Source: Dyadobacter crusticola DSM 16708 (GTDB lineage: Bacteria; Bacteroidota; Bacteroidia; Cytophagales; Spirosomataceae). From it: a stretch of 47,755 bases of DNA. The notes beneath the pieces were generated by a model. That model was not told the origin of the DNA, searched no databases, and saw only the letters and a program-made list of their open reading frames with translations. The stretch covers positions 1-47,755 of the forward strand of contig NZ_JNJB01000023.1 of NCBI RefSeq assembly GCF_000701505.1, given 5' to 3'. Positions within the stretch are counted from its first letter, which is position 1. The number at the start of each line of letters is the position of its first letter. Below are positions 1 through 8,166 of the stretch, one piece after another. Both the position numbers and the translations under genes were made by a program.

Positions 1-245
1 TTTCTACTTGAATAAATATTGCTCATATAGCCAAATACGAGCACTTTTAACAGCATCTGGGGATGGTAACTTGCCGGACCGGTCAGGTAGTAGGCGGCAT
101 TGAGCGGCTCTAAATTGATCTTATTGATCACATCGTTGACCACCCGGACAACGTGCCCTTTGGGGACAAGATCTTCTAAACTTGGAGGAAGCAGCATCAA
201 CTGATGCTGGTGATAAGGCTTGAAATTAGGCTGTCGGCGACCCAT
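1..245 (-). CDS. IS1182-type transposase, N-terminal part (cut by window edge)
   Basis: The minus strand reads an open frame from ATG at 245 off the left edge (81 codons visible). The protein begins MGRRQPNFKPYHQHQ, followed by LLPPSLEDLVPKGHVVRVV and a segment with YHPQMLLKVLVFGY. This is the typical start of IS1182-family transposases with the DUF772-type N-terminal domain; the DDE catalytic part would lie outside the window. No frameshift is seen in the visible part, so the copy may be intact. Family assignment is from recognition of these motifs only. Confidence 0.88.
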   Translation of the reverse strand, partial: MGRRQPNFKPYHQHQLMLLPPSLEDLVPKGHVVRVVNDVINKINLEPLNAAYYLTGPASYHPQMLLKVLVFGYMSNIYSSR

Positions 246-340
246 TTTTCTTTGGTTTGCTTATAACTAAAGATAATCAATCCAGAAAAATTACCCAAAC
301 CTCTAAAATGAAAAAAGACTGCCTCATTTGAGACAGCCTC
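246..340 (-). mobile_element. Probable upstream end of the IS1182-type element
   Basis: Upstream of the transposase start there is AT-rich sequence and then an imperfect inverted repeat at 318-340 (ACTGCCTC, loop, GAGACAGCCTC), flanked by A and T runs. Read inward from 340 it begins GAGGCTGTCTCAAATGAGGC, which resembles IS1182-family termini, so I place the IS boundary near 340. The same hairpin could act as a transcription terminator insulating the neighbour at 446. The other IS end is outside the window, so the boundary and any target duplication cannot be confirmed. Confidence 0.5.
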
Positions 341-445
341 TTTTTTATTGCCTTTAAAGTAGCTCAACTGCGCAGTTGGCGATTCTTCCCAAGAAAAATC
401 TTATGTTTGAACCTCCGGTTTGACATCCATCAGAAATGTTTATCT

Positions 446-1861
446 ATGACTAACTCTACGTGGCTTAATAGCGCTGACAATCGTCTGAAGCTGCTGATTC
501 TCGCGTTTACGATTCTCCTCCTTCCATTCGTAGCACTATCATTTTTCACTTTCCCGACGACCGACGATTATTGTCACACGTTGACAGTCAATGAAATGGG
601 CTACTGGGCTTATCAAAAGCATTATTGGCTTACCTGGTCGGGACGCTACATCGGAACGCTCATTTCTGCGACGCAGCCGCTTACCTACGGCTCTTACTTT
701 GGCTACAAAGTCGCTCCTGCCATTCTGCTTCTGATCTATGTGCATGCTTTTATCACATTTGCCAAAGCATTATCAGCAAATAAATTGCCTATCTGGCAAA
801 CTGCCTTGCTCGCATTCTTACTGTTGTTTGTTTTTATCGCCGAAATGCCGTCTGTTCCAGGGTATATCTATTGGTATACCGGCTACTATTACACGATCGC
901 CGACATTAGCACACTTTACCTTTTGGCTTACTTCTTCCGACAGTTCCCGGCTATTAAAACCCAGAATATAATTGTGCTGTCGCTAGGCCTCATTTTACTG
1001 ATCGGAATGAATGAGTATACGTTGGTCTGGCTGGTGATTCTCTGCGGCTCGTTATTCTTTTTCAAAAGTATAATTGACAAGAAAATACATTTCAAATACC
1101 TGGTCCTCTCCCTTGTCTCATTGACTTTTGGCGTATTGTCTGTGACAGCGCCGGGCAATGCAGCCCGGGCGGAATCGGGGCTTTATCCTACTCCATTGAA
1201 GTACAATCTGCTTTTTTCTTTGAGAAGCAGCTTCACTTGGGAGTTTCATAATCTATCGAAAATGGCCCCGGCTTTGTGTGTGCTGACACTTGTCCTGATC
1301 CCGATTGCCTGCATGCTGTATACTTCACGAAAGTCTGGTGAATTCAGCTTCTTTTTTGTACATCCCGCATTCTCCCTACTGGTTTTTGCAATAGCTCTTT
1401 ACCTGAGCTACTTTCCATCCTACTGGTCTATCGCTGAGCCTCCTAACCTTCGCGGACAATGCGTGATCAACTTCTGGACGCTGATTGGCTGGACTTTCAA
1501 TGTATTCGTCATAATATTCTGGTTATTGGAAAAAGAGCGCATCAAGCCCATATTGAGCCTGGGTGTGTTGAGCTGGGTTGTCGCTTTTTACTTTTTCAGC
1601 TTATACCTGAGCAATTTCAATTATCGCTCTGCCTGGTCGGACCTGCTTACTGGTCGTGCTGCCCGTTACAACAAAGAAATGATCGCCCGTACAGAGCTGG
1701 TGCTCAGCACAAAAGAGCAACAGGTAACTATACCAAAATTGAAGAACATGCCGTACACAATTCTCAATGTGACGCCAGACTGGGATCCTGCGTGGGCATC
1801 AGTGGAAGTTAATAACGGTTGTGCCGAATGGTATTTCAAGAAAAAGTTTTTCTATAAGTAA
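446..1861 (+). CDS. DUF6056-like polytopic membrane protein (GT-C glycosyltransferase-like)
   Basis: A protein of about 471 residues with roughly ten or more hydrophobic segments. An Asp-Asp pair (TTDDYC, around residues 40-41) sits just after the first membrane helix, in the first periplasmic loop, as in GT-C glycosyltransferases using polyprenyl-phosphate sugars. Overall it resembles DUF6056/GtrII-like proteins. I chose ATG 446 over the upstream TTG at 407, which would add 13 polar residues and has no ribosome site. It stands alone between an insertion sequence and rpmH. A role in transferring a sugar to a surface glycan is inference; no acceptor or donor can be deduced. Confidence 0.7.
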   Translation: MTNSTWLNSADNRLKLLILAFTILLLPFVALSFFTFPTTDDYCHTLTVNEMGYWAYQKHYWLTWSGRYIGTLISATQPLTYGSYFGYKVAPAILLLIYVHAFITFAKALSANKLPIWQTALLAFLLLFVFIAEMPSVPGYIYWYTGYYYTIADISTLYLLAYFFRQFPAIKTQNIIVLSLGLILLIGMNEYTLVWLVILCGSLFFFKSIIDKKIHFKYLVLSLVSLTFGVLSVTAPGNAARAESGLYPTPLKYNLLFSLRSSFTWEFHNLSKMAPALCVLTLVLIPIACMLYTSRKSGEFSFFFVHPAFSLLVFAIALYLSYFPSYWSIAEPPNLRGQCVINFWTLIGWTFNVFVIIFWLLEKERIKPILSLGVLSWVVAFYFFSLYLSNFNYRSAWSDLLTGRAARYNKEMIARTELVLSTKEQQVTIPKLKNMPYTILNVTPDWDPAWASVEVNNGCAEWYFKKKFFYK

Positions 1862-1878
1862 TTTTTTATCTACCTTTG
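1848..1878 (+). promoter_or_regulatory. Promoter for rpmH
   Basis: TACCTTTG at 1871-1878 matches the Bacteroidota -7 consensus TAnnTTTG, with a T-rich segment about 20 bases upstream in place of the -33 TTTG. It lies 54 bases before the rpmH start. Confidence 0.6.
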
Positions 1879-1932
1879 CAAGCCAAAATTACGGATAGAC
1901 AGAGATTTATATCGCAATAATTTGATACTGAG

Positions 1933-2091
1933 ATGAAACGTACCTTTCAACCATCGAATCGCAAGAGGAGAAATAAGCACGGATTCCGTGAAAGAATGTC
2001 CACTGCAAACGGACGTAAAGTGATTGCTGGCCGCCGTAAAAAGGGCCGTTGGAAACTGACCGTTTCTGACGAAAAACGCCACAAGCAATAA
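1933..2091 (+). CDS. rpmH: 50S ribosomal protein L34
   Basis: A 52-residue basic protein beginning MKRTFQPSNRKRRNKHGF, with RERMSTANGRKVIAGRRKKGR in the middle, the diagnostic L34 sequence. L34 is a small protein of the large ribosomal subunit. It has its own TAnnTTTG promoter and is followed by rnpA in the classic order, although here a terminator-like hairpin separates the two. Length is normal for Bacteroidota L34, which carries a short C-terminal extension. Confidence 0.97.
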   Translation: MKRTFQPSNRKRRNKHGFRERMSTANGRKVIAGRRKKGRWKLTVSDEKRHKQ

Positions 2092-2162
2092 TCAGGGTTT
2101 GATTGGTCTGAGTTTAGGGCGATAATCCGGGACGTAAAGTTCGGGAAGCGAAGTCTTTCATA

Positions 2163-2206
2163 GTCTGATAAATTTGACCATAATCAAGTTTATCAGACAT
2201 TTTTTT
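2163..2206 (+). terminator. Rho-independent terminator or attenuator between rpmH and rnpA
   Basis: A perfect 10-bp stem (GTCTGATAAA at 2163-2172 with TTTATCAGAC at 2189-2198), a 16-base loop, then a run of seven T at 2200-2206. The T run ends only 10 bases before the rnpA start, so it can end the rpmH transcript or act as an attenuator limiting rnpA. Confidence 0.8.
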
Positions 2207-2216
2207 ATTAGAAGAC

Positions 2217-2615
2217 TTGAAACAAACATTTGGTAAAAATGAGCGTTTGTGCAGCCCCCGTATAATCGGCAGGCTTTTCAAAAAGGGTAGTTCGGAGGTC
2301 CACACGTTCTACCTTTTTCCTTTTAGGGTGCTTTATATGAATGCCCCCGTCTCCCCTCCCCAAGTCCTCTTTTCAGTCTCGAAGAGAAATTTTAAAAAGG
2401 CTGTCGACCGAAATCTGATCAGGCGGCGCTGCCGCGAAGCTTACCGGCTTAACAAGCATTCACTGGTTACATTAACCACTGAGTCAAAACCTTCCTACAT
2501 TGCTTTTTTATATCTTGCAAAAGAAATAGTGTCCTACGACGTTATTGAATCGGCTATGAAGCAATCGCTCACCAAACTGGAAAAATTGCCGGCCTCACCC
2601 AAAAGTCCATCCTAA
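2217..2615 (+). CDS. rnpA: Ribonuclease P protein component
   Basis: 132 residues. FGKNERLCSPRIIGRLFKKG near the N-terminus and the conserved basic segment KAVDRNLIRRRCREAYR (about residues 61-77, the RNR motif) identify the RNase P protein subunit, which binds the catalytic RNA and helps process tRNA 5' ends. The start appears to be TTG at 2217, since the conserved FxKxERL segment follows within five codons and no ATG is nearby. The gene follows rpmH and precedes a periplasmic protease gene by 13 bases, suggesting co-transcription with the latter. Confidence 0.93.
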   Translation: MKQTFGKNERLCSPRIIGRLFKKGSSEVHTFYLFPFRVLYMNAPVSPPQVLFSVSKRNFKKAVDRNLIRRRCREAYRLNKHSLVTLTTESKPSYIAFLYLAKEIVSYDVIESAMKQSLTKLEKLPASPKSPS

Positions 2616-2628
2616 TTCCTGAACATAG

Positions 2629-4281
2629 ATGAAAAAGTATTTCCGCTCCATGTTGCTGGCTCTGCCCGTAGTTGGCGGCCTGGCATTTGTGTCTTTCCGG
2701 CAAGACGACCGCCTGTTCGAAATAGCACGTAACCTTGATATTTATGCTACGCTTTTCAAGGAACTGAATGCGTATTATGTTGACGAAATCAATCCTAATC
2801 AGCTGATAAAGACCAGCATAGACAATATGCTGCGCTCTCTTGATCCTTATACCGTGTATTATGCGGAGGATGATATCGAGGATTATATGACCATGACGAC
2901 GGGTAAATACAATGGTATTGGCGCCATCGTGAATTCCGGAGAAGGCAAACACACGGTTATGATGGTGTATGAAGATACGCCCGCTCAGAAGGCCGGACTC
3001 CAGCTGGGAGACGAGATCACCAAAATCAATGGGATCGACCTTTCTACAAGAGAGGATTTTGATACGGGGAAACTCCTGAAAGGACAGACACAAACAAATG
3101 TGACGCTGACCGTAAAGCGGTACGGAATTACAAAACCGCTTGAAATAAAGCTGAACAGAGATATCGTGAAGGTAACCAATGTACCTTATTACGGTATGCT
3201 AAACGAGAGTGTCGGCTACATTGATCTGAAAGACTTCACTGCCACCGCTTCCCGTGAGGTACGGAATGCATTTCAGGAGTTGAAAGGAAAAGGTATGAAG
3301 TCCGTTATTCTCGATTTGCGTGATAATCCGGGCGGATTACTAAATATGGCCATTGAAATTTCCAATATTTTCATTCCCAAAGGTGAAGAGATCGTTTCCA
3401 CAAAAGGAAAGGTAAACGATTGGAATAAAACTTACACTGCTTACAATCCCGCACTGGATGTTGACATTCCTGTGGTGGTATTGACCAACAACCGCAGTGC
3501 ATCGGCTGCGGAGATCGTTTCAGGTGTGATTCAGGATTATGACCGCGGCGTTTTGATCGGACAGAGAACTTACGGTAAAGGTTTGGTGCAGACTACCCGT
3601 GATTTGTCATTTAATACCAAAATGAAGATCACTACTGCCAAATATTACATACCGAGCGGCCGGTGCATCCAGGCAATCGATTACAGCCACCGGAATGACG
3701 ATGGCAGTGTAGGCAAGATCCCAGATTCATTGATGACGGAATTCAAAACTAAAAACGGGCGCGTCGTTTTCGATGGAGGCGGTATTTTGCCTGATATTTT
3801 GACAGAAAAAGAAACCTACTCGCCGTTGGCTACTTCGTTGGGGCGCAACCGACTGTTCTTTGATTATGCGGTTAAATACCATTTTGAGCACCCTACCATT
3901 AAACCTGCCAAAGAATTCCAGCTTTCTGATACGGATTATGCGGCTTTCGTAAAATGGCTTGGCGACAAAGAATATGATTATACCACGCAGGTGGAACGTG
4001 AGCTTAGCGAGCTGGAAGCTTCGGCTAAAAAGGAGAAATCTCTGGAAGTAATCGAAGACCAGCTAAAAGCACTGAAATCTAAGCTAGGACACAGCAAAGA
4101 CAATGATCTGCAGATATTCAAGCCTGAAATCAAGAGAATCCTGGAAGAAGAGATTATTAAGCATTATTACCTTGAAAAAGGAATGCGGGAAGCTTCTTTC
4201 AATAATGATAGTGAAGTAAAAGCCGCATTGGCACTTTTCAAAGAGCCTGCCCGTTACAACGAGATCCTTAAAAAGAAATAG
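2629..4281 (+). CDS. C-terminal processing peptidase, S41 family
   Basis: 550 residues. It starts with a signal peptide or anchor (KK, then hydrophobic residues 7-21), followed by a PDZ domain (about 85-165) and the S41 catalytic domain (about 190-400). The Ser/Lys/Gln triad expected for CtpA/CtpB proteases is visible: S292 in NNRSASAAE, K317 in TYGKG and Q321, with the usual 25 and 4 residue spacings. A helical C-terminal region (about 440-550) is charged and coiled-coil-like. It probably cleaves C-termini of periplasmic proteins. The gene lies 13 bases after rnpA, and a hairpin follows its stop. Confidence 0.93.
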   Translation: MKKYFRSMLLALPVVGGLAFVSFRQDDRLFEIARNLDIYATLFKELNAYYVDEINPNQLIKTSIDNMLRSLDPYTVYYAEDDIEDYMTMTTGKYNGIGAIVNSGEGKHTVMMVYEDTPAQKAGLQLGDEITKINGIDLSTREDFDTGKLLKGQTQTNVTLTVKRYGITKPLEIKLNRDIVKVTNVPYYGMLNESVGYIDLKDFTATASREVRNAFQELKGKGMKSVILDLRDNPGGLLNMAIEISNIFIPKGEEIVSTKGKVNDWNKTYTAYNPALDVDIPVVVLTNNRSASAAEIVSGVIQDYDRGVLIGQRTYGKGLVQTTRDLSFNTKMKITTAKYYIPSGRCIQAIDYSHRNDDGSVGKIPDSLMTEFKTKNGRVVFDGGGILPDILTEKETYSPLATSLGRNRLFFDYAVKYHFEHPTIKPAKEFQLSDTDYAAFVKWLGDKEYDYTTQVERELSELEASAKKEKSLEVIEDQLKALKSKLGHSKDNDLQIFKPEIKRILEEEIIKHYYLEKGMREASFNNDSEVKAALALFKEPARYNEILKKK

Positions 4282-4289
4282 TCAGATTC

Positions 4290-4313
4290 AGCCCGTCACA
4301 CGACGGGCTTTCC
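4290..4313 (+). terminator. Hairpin between the protease gene and tsaB
   Basis: An 8-bp perfect stem, AGCCCGTC (4290-4297) and GACGGGCT (4302-4309), around the tetraloop ACAC, followed by a weak T stretch (TTTCC). It ends five to eight bases before tsaB, so it would lie in the tsaB leader if transcription continues. The short T run makes it a weak terminator or a processing/stability hairpin. Confidence 0.55.
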
Positions 4314-4317
4314 ATTT

Positions 4318-5010
4318 ATGCTTATCCTAGCTATTGATACTTCTACGCGCGGCTGCTCCGTGTCACTTACCAATGAAACCGGAGTAGTTTCAGTTTACGA
4401 GCTTTTTACCGATAAATCGTCTTCGGCTATGCTCACTACCCTCATTGCAGGCTGTGTAGAAAATGCAGGTTACACATTAAGTGACCTGGATGCAGTGGCG
4501 GTTGCGATGGGGCCTGGCTCCTATACCGGCCTTCGCGTGGGTGTTTCTACGGCAAAGGGACTTTGTTATGCATTGGATAAACCGCTGTTAGCTATCAACA
4601 CGCTTGAAGCAATGGCGCTGCAGCTCGCTCCATTTTATCCCGGCCATTTACTCTGCCCGATGATTGACGCCCGGAGAATGGAAGTTTATGCAGCTGTTTT
4701 TAACGATCAGAACGAGCCGGTACTTCCTACTCAAGCGACTATATTAGCCGAAAACTCCTTCGAAGATCTTTTACAAATAAATAAAATGGTCTTTTTTGGC
4801 GATGGTGCTGCCAAGTTTAAGTCACTCGTCGCTGACCAGCCCAATGCATTATTCCCCTCAGCAGACATTTATCCATCTTCAAAAACCATAGCGTTGCTGG
4901 CTGTAAAAGCTTTCGATGCTGGAAAGTTTGAAGATGTGGCCGCATTCGAGCCTTATTATCTCAAAGATTTTATGTCACCTGCTCCAAGAAAATCCAAAAC
5001 ACTTGCATAA
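4318..5010 (+). CDS. tsaB: tRNA threonylcarbamoyladenosine biosynthesis protein TsaB
   Basis: 230 residues with the ASKHA fold signatures of TsaB: LILAIDTST at 2-10 and MGPGSYTGLRVG at 64-75. TsaB is the scaffold partner of TsaD and TsaE in making the t6A modification at position 37 of ANN-decoding tRNAs, in the cytoplasm. Length fits the family (about 220-240). It starts 36 bases after the protease gene and may be read through from it past the intervening hairpin. The C-terminus (YYLKDFMSPAPRKS) is typical of Bacteroidota TsaB. Confidence 0.93.
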   Translation: MLILAIDTSTRGCSVSLTNETGVVSVYELFTDKSSSAMLTTLIAGCVENAGYTLSDLDAVAVAMGPGSYTGLRVGVSTAKGLCYALDKPLLAINTLEAMALQLAPFYPGHLLCPMIDARRMEVYAAVFNDQNEPVLPTQATILAENSFEDLLQINKMVFFGDGAAKFKSLVADQPNALFPSADIYPSSKTIALLAVKAFDAGKFEDVAAFEPYYLKDFMSPAPRKSKTLA

Positions 5011-5081
5011 TCGCTTTTGTAAAATGCAGTAAACGAACTCAAATTTTTTCGTGTTGGTTTTTTATCAAAATACAAACCGAA

Positions 5082-5618
5082 ATGGAAGCCGAAGAGATCG
5101 TAAATCGCGTAGCAACAAGTGGGATTGTTTCGCTCGACCTGGAAGAACTGTATCAGCCCGGAGAGCGTGTCCTCTATGATATCAAAGACAATCTGTGGCA
5201 GGGGATGATTTTGCGGGAAAAAGATCTTCGCGAATTCCTGAAAGCACATGATTGGTCGCAGTATACAGGCAAGCACGTTGCAATTATTTGTTCGGAAGAC
5301 GCGATCGTGCCCACCTGGGCTTATATGTTGCTGGCTGTGCACCTTGAACCTTACGCACAAAGCGTGGTTTTTGGAGATTTGGCCGCATTGGAGGCTACAC
5401 TGTTTAGCAATGCTATTCAAAAGCTTGACATTGATTCTTTCGCAGGTAAAAGAGTAGTTGTAAAAGGCTGCAGCAAAGTAGAGGTGCCGGTAAGTGCCTA
5501 CGTGGAAATCAGTCGCCTGCTGAAACCTGTCGTGCAAAGCCTGATGTTTGGCGAGCCTTGCAGTACCGTACCGCTCTATAAAAAACCTAAATCTTCCGTT
5601 TCAGCTTCCACAGACTGA
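5082..5618 (+). CDS. DUF2480 family protein
   Basis: 178 residues, soluble, beginning MEAEEIVNRVATSGIVSLDLEEL, which I recognise as the Bacteroidota-restricted DUF2480 family. No function is known to me. Motifs include the WSQYTGKHVAIICSEDAIVP stretch and a VVVKGCSKVEVP segment with a single Cys. It follows tsaB by 71 bases on the same strand, and its last 43 bases overlap the convergent rnhB gene tail to tail. Confidence 0.82.
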   Translation: MEAEEIVNRVATSGIVSLDLEELYQPGERVLYDIKDNLWQGMILREKDLREFLKAHDWSQYTGKHVAIICSEDAIVPTWAYMLLAVHLEPYAQSVVFGDLAALEATLFSNAIQKLDIDSFAGKRVVVKGCSKVEVPVSAYVEISRLLKPVVQSLMFGEPCSTVPLYKKPKSSVSASTD

Positions 5619-6205
5619 TCTACGTCTTCTTTCAACAACCGGAAAGTCATTCGGTGGTATGCACAGGGTCCATGTAAGCCGATTGCCTTGCGGTGGTGAA
5701 TGGTGGGATAACCCACATTGTGTTCCCAGCCGTAGAATGGAAATTGTGCAGCAAGGTTTTCCATCAATGCATCCCGGTAATTTTTGGCAAGAACCGATGC
5801 CGCTGCAATGGACAGGTAATGCGCGTCGCCTTTGATAATGCAGGTATGCGGGATCATTGGATAAGGCGTAAACCTGTTTCCGTCAACGAGCAAATGCTCT
5901 GGCTTCATAGTCAGCTTATCAACTGCGCGATGCATTGCCAGGAAGCTTGCTTTCAGGATATTGATTTTATCGATTTCCAGATTGTCCACCTCAGCCACAG
6001 CCCACGCCAATGCTTCTCTGATAATTTCTTTTTCAAGTTCCAGGCGCTGTACCTTGGTCAACTGCTTGGAGTCGTTGAGAAATGAGTGCTTGTAGTCCCG
6101 CGGCAGGATAACCGCAGCCGCAACAACTGGTCCGGCCAGACAGCCTCTTCCTACCTCATCCAGGCCGGCTTCAATTGCTTCTATATTGTAAAAAGGTTTG
6201 AGCAT
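5576..6205 (-). CDS. rnhB: Ribonuclease HII
   Basis: 209 residues when started at ATG 6205. The four acidic catalytic positions of RNase HII are visible: D16 and E17 in GLDEVGRG, D108 in LLVDGN and D127 in KGDAHY. It cleaves the RNA strand of RNA-DNA hybrids and starts removal of misincorporated ribonucleotides. A longer frame opens upstream but lacks family similarity. The chosen ATG overlaps the stop of batA as TAATG, the pattern expected for translational coupling, so rnhB is the last gene of the Bat-type operon. Confidence 0.95.
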   Translation of the reverse strand: MLKPFYNIEAIEAGLDEVGRGCLAGPVVAAAVILPRDYKHSFLNDSKQLTKVQRLELEKEIIREALAWAVAEVDNLEIDKINILKASFLAMHRAVDKLTMKPEHLLVDGNRFTPYPMIPHTCIIKGDAHYLSIAAASVLAKNYRDALMENLAAQFPFYGWEHNVGYPTIHHRKAIGLHGPCAYHRMTFRLLKEDVDQSVEAETEDLGFL

Positions 6206-7221
6206 TAATCTTCGAGGATATTGGCCATGAATGTGCTTTTGGTGCCGATAGCTGCAAGCAGGAAAAGCACTGCCCAATAAAGATATATTCTGTAAAAATC
6301 CTTGACATCCCGCGACAGCATATCACGGGATTTGACCTTTTCGAGCTGGTCTATCTGTTTAAACACCATTTCCAATCCCGAATTGTCCGTAGCACGAAAA
6401 TACTTCCCATTGCCCAAACCTGCAATATTTTGAAGCTGCCCTTCATCTATTAATGCAGTACTCGCGGTACTATCCGAGCGCGGTGCCTTTTTCAGGCGAC
6501 CAACTGAAATCGTGTACACTTTAACGCCAAATGCATTAGCCAGCTGCGCAGAGGTAGTCGGATCCAGATTCCCAGAGGTATTATCGCCGTCGCTGATCAG
6601 GATCGCGACCTTACTTTCGCCCGGCATTTCACGCATTCTGTTCACTGCTACCGCCAAAGCACTACCTATGGCTGTTCCGGGAGTAGGGACCATCTTAGGG
6701 TTAATTTCATCTAAAAAACCATAAAGGAGTTCATAGTCGGTTGTAAGCGGACAAAGTGAAACTGCCTCACCTGCAAATATGATCAGCCCTATCCTGTCCT
6801 GTAATCTGCCTCTGATGAAGTTCCGCGCCACTCTTTTGGCGGCTTCCAGGCGGTTTGGATTCAGATCTTTTTCCATCATCGAATCGGATATATCCAGCAA
6901 AAGCATAATATCGATTCCTTCTGAATATTGGTCTGTTCGCTCCGTAACAACCTGCGGCCGTGCCAAAGCCATGAGAATGAGAGACACTGCCAATCCGACA
7001 CAAAGCGGCTGCACGAAGCGCAGCAGAGTCAGCAAATTAGCAGTACCGCTTACCGGTGTATGGGTGATTGTAAGCCGCTGTTTATGGTTACGGTGCAATG
7101 CATTCCGAAGCCAGAAAAGGATTGGAATAAATGGGATCAGATATAAAAAGTATGGATACACCCACTCGTACGACTTGAACATGTCGTAAGTAAACCAGCG
7201 AAGTGAAAACCATGCATCCAT
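6205..7221 (-). CDS. batA: BatA-type VWA domain membrane protein
   Basis: 338 residues. Two hydrophobic segments near the N-terminus (about 23-38 and 70-87) are followed by a von Willebrand A domain (about 103-290) and a final membrane helix (about 312-330). The MIDAS motif DISDS is at 110-114 and the metal-binding TTDYE later, so the domain should bind a divalent metal. Bat proteins form membrane complexes working with MoxR AAA ATPases and DUF58 proteins; the classic link is aerotolerance in Bacteroides. The start could instead be residue 14 (MFKSYEW), which resembles other BatA starts. Eight bases separate it from the upstream gene; batB-D and moxR are not in the window. Confidence 0.88.
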   Translation of the reverse strand: MDAWFSLRWFTYDMFKSYEWVYPYFLYLIPFIPILFWLRNALHRNHKQRLTITHTPVSGTANLLTLLRFVQPLCVGLAVSLILMALARPQVVTERTDQYSEGIDIMLLLDISDSMMEKDLNPNRLEAAKRVARNFIRGRLQDRIGLIIFAGEAVSLCPLTTDYELLYGFLDEINPKMVPTPGTAIGSALAVAVNRMREMPGESKVAILISDGDNTSGNLDPTTSAQLANAFGVKVYTISVGRLKKAPRSDSTASTALIDEGQLQNIAGLGNGKYFRATDNSGLEMVFKQIDQLEKVKSRDMLSRDVKDFYRIYLYWAVLFLLAAIGTKSTFMANILED

Positions 7222-7229
7222 TCCTTTGA

Positions 7230-8162
7230 TCAGCTGACCGGACTATCCAGTATAAATTTCCTTTTATTGCGATAAAGCCGGGTAGCTCCTGTTTTTAAAA
7301 CTTCGAGATATACGTCCATATTCTTGGACTTCCCCTGGCCGCCGTACACGATCCCGTCCATGTTCCTCAATGCATCCGCAAGTGCATCGTCGGGCATATT
7401 GTCCATGATTTCGCGGGTTGTATAAGTTGCAAAAGGCTTTTTCTCCAATCTTTCGAGATAGTTTTTCCAAACAATGATCGCTTTCTCCGCATCCTTTATA
7501 TTGTTCTTATCCCGGGCATTGCGCATTAACCTGTTAAAAGATCTTACATATTCCAAATGCCGCCTCTGCAACTTAATGAGCTGCCATTGCTTATAAATAT
7601 CCTGTCCAAAAACCCAATAAATACTGCCCGACACGCCAATAACCAGGGCGACAGTACCAATCAGAATGGAGAAGTTGAACTCACTGCTCAATGGAAGCAG
7701 GTCCGTCTCCGGCTTCAAAACAGGCTTTTCGGTAGACTTAACCAAATTGCTGCTGATTAAAAACACAGAGTCTGGTGCTGTGAAAACAGAAGTGCAATCT
7801 TTGGTACGAAAAACAAAAACTGGCAGGCGCAATGTTTGTTTGGGAGCTACGTCAAAAGATATAAGCTGGTAAACCGCGCTGTCGAGCGTTCCCTTTTCGT
7901 CGGTATTGGACACGAAAATCCGCTTTGATACAATTTCAAACGGAGAGAAGTTATACGCCGAATCGGGAAAGAAAATTTCGGTACCTGGCTGGTGGCGCAC
8001 ACTCAATGCGAAATATACCGGCTTGCCTACTTCAATGCTGTCAGTTAGGAAAACGCCGGAAGGTTTTATTTTCTGCGCAAATGCATGGGCACATAAAAAG
8101 AGGATCAGCAACAAACTGCCGGTCATCTTTTTTACAAAAAACAAAGAAAACACTCTTCCCAT
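7230..8162 (-). CDS. Bat-operon membrane protein with exported domain
   Basis: 310 residues from ATG 8162. A signal peptide (about 1-30, ending in HAFAQ) leads an exported beta-rich domain of about 130 residues. One membrane helix follows (about 163-185) and then a basic helical cytoplasmic domain with a YTTREIMDNMPDDALADAL segment. This layout and its place between DUF58 and batA match the accessory gene found in Bacteroidota bat operons, distantly like BatD or DUF4381 proteins. I cannot name the family with certainty. A GTG at 8180, overlapping the DUF58 gene by 14 bases, is an alternative start. A role as periplasmic sensor or scaffold for the MoxR-Bat complex is inference. Confidence 0.72.
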   Translation of the reverse strand: MGRVFSLFFVKKMTGSLLLILFLCAHAFAQKIKPSGVFLTDSIEVGKPVYFALSVRHQPGTEIFFPDSAYNFSPFEIVSKRIFVSNTDEKGTLDSAVYQLISFDVAPKQTLRLPVFVFRTKDCTSVFTAPDSVFLISSNLVKSTEKPVLKPETDLLPLSSEFNFSILIGTVALVIGVSGSIYWVFGQDIYKQWQLIKLQRRHLEYVRSFNRLMRNARDKNNIKDAEKAIIVWKNYLERLEKKPFATYTTREIMDNMPDDALADALRNMDGIVYGGQGKSKNMDVYLEVLKTGATRLYRNKRKFILDSPVS

Positions 8163-8166
8163 TCTA

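Noticed and set aside
407..445. TTG start at 407 for the DUF6056-like gene
   Set aside because: It adds 13 polar residues before the membrane helix and has no ribosome site; ATG 446 fits better.
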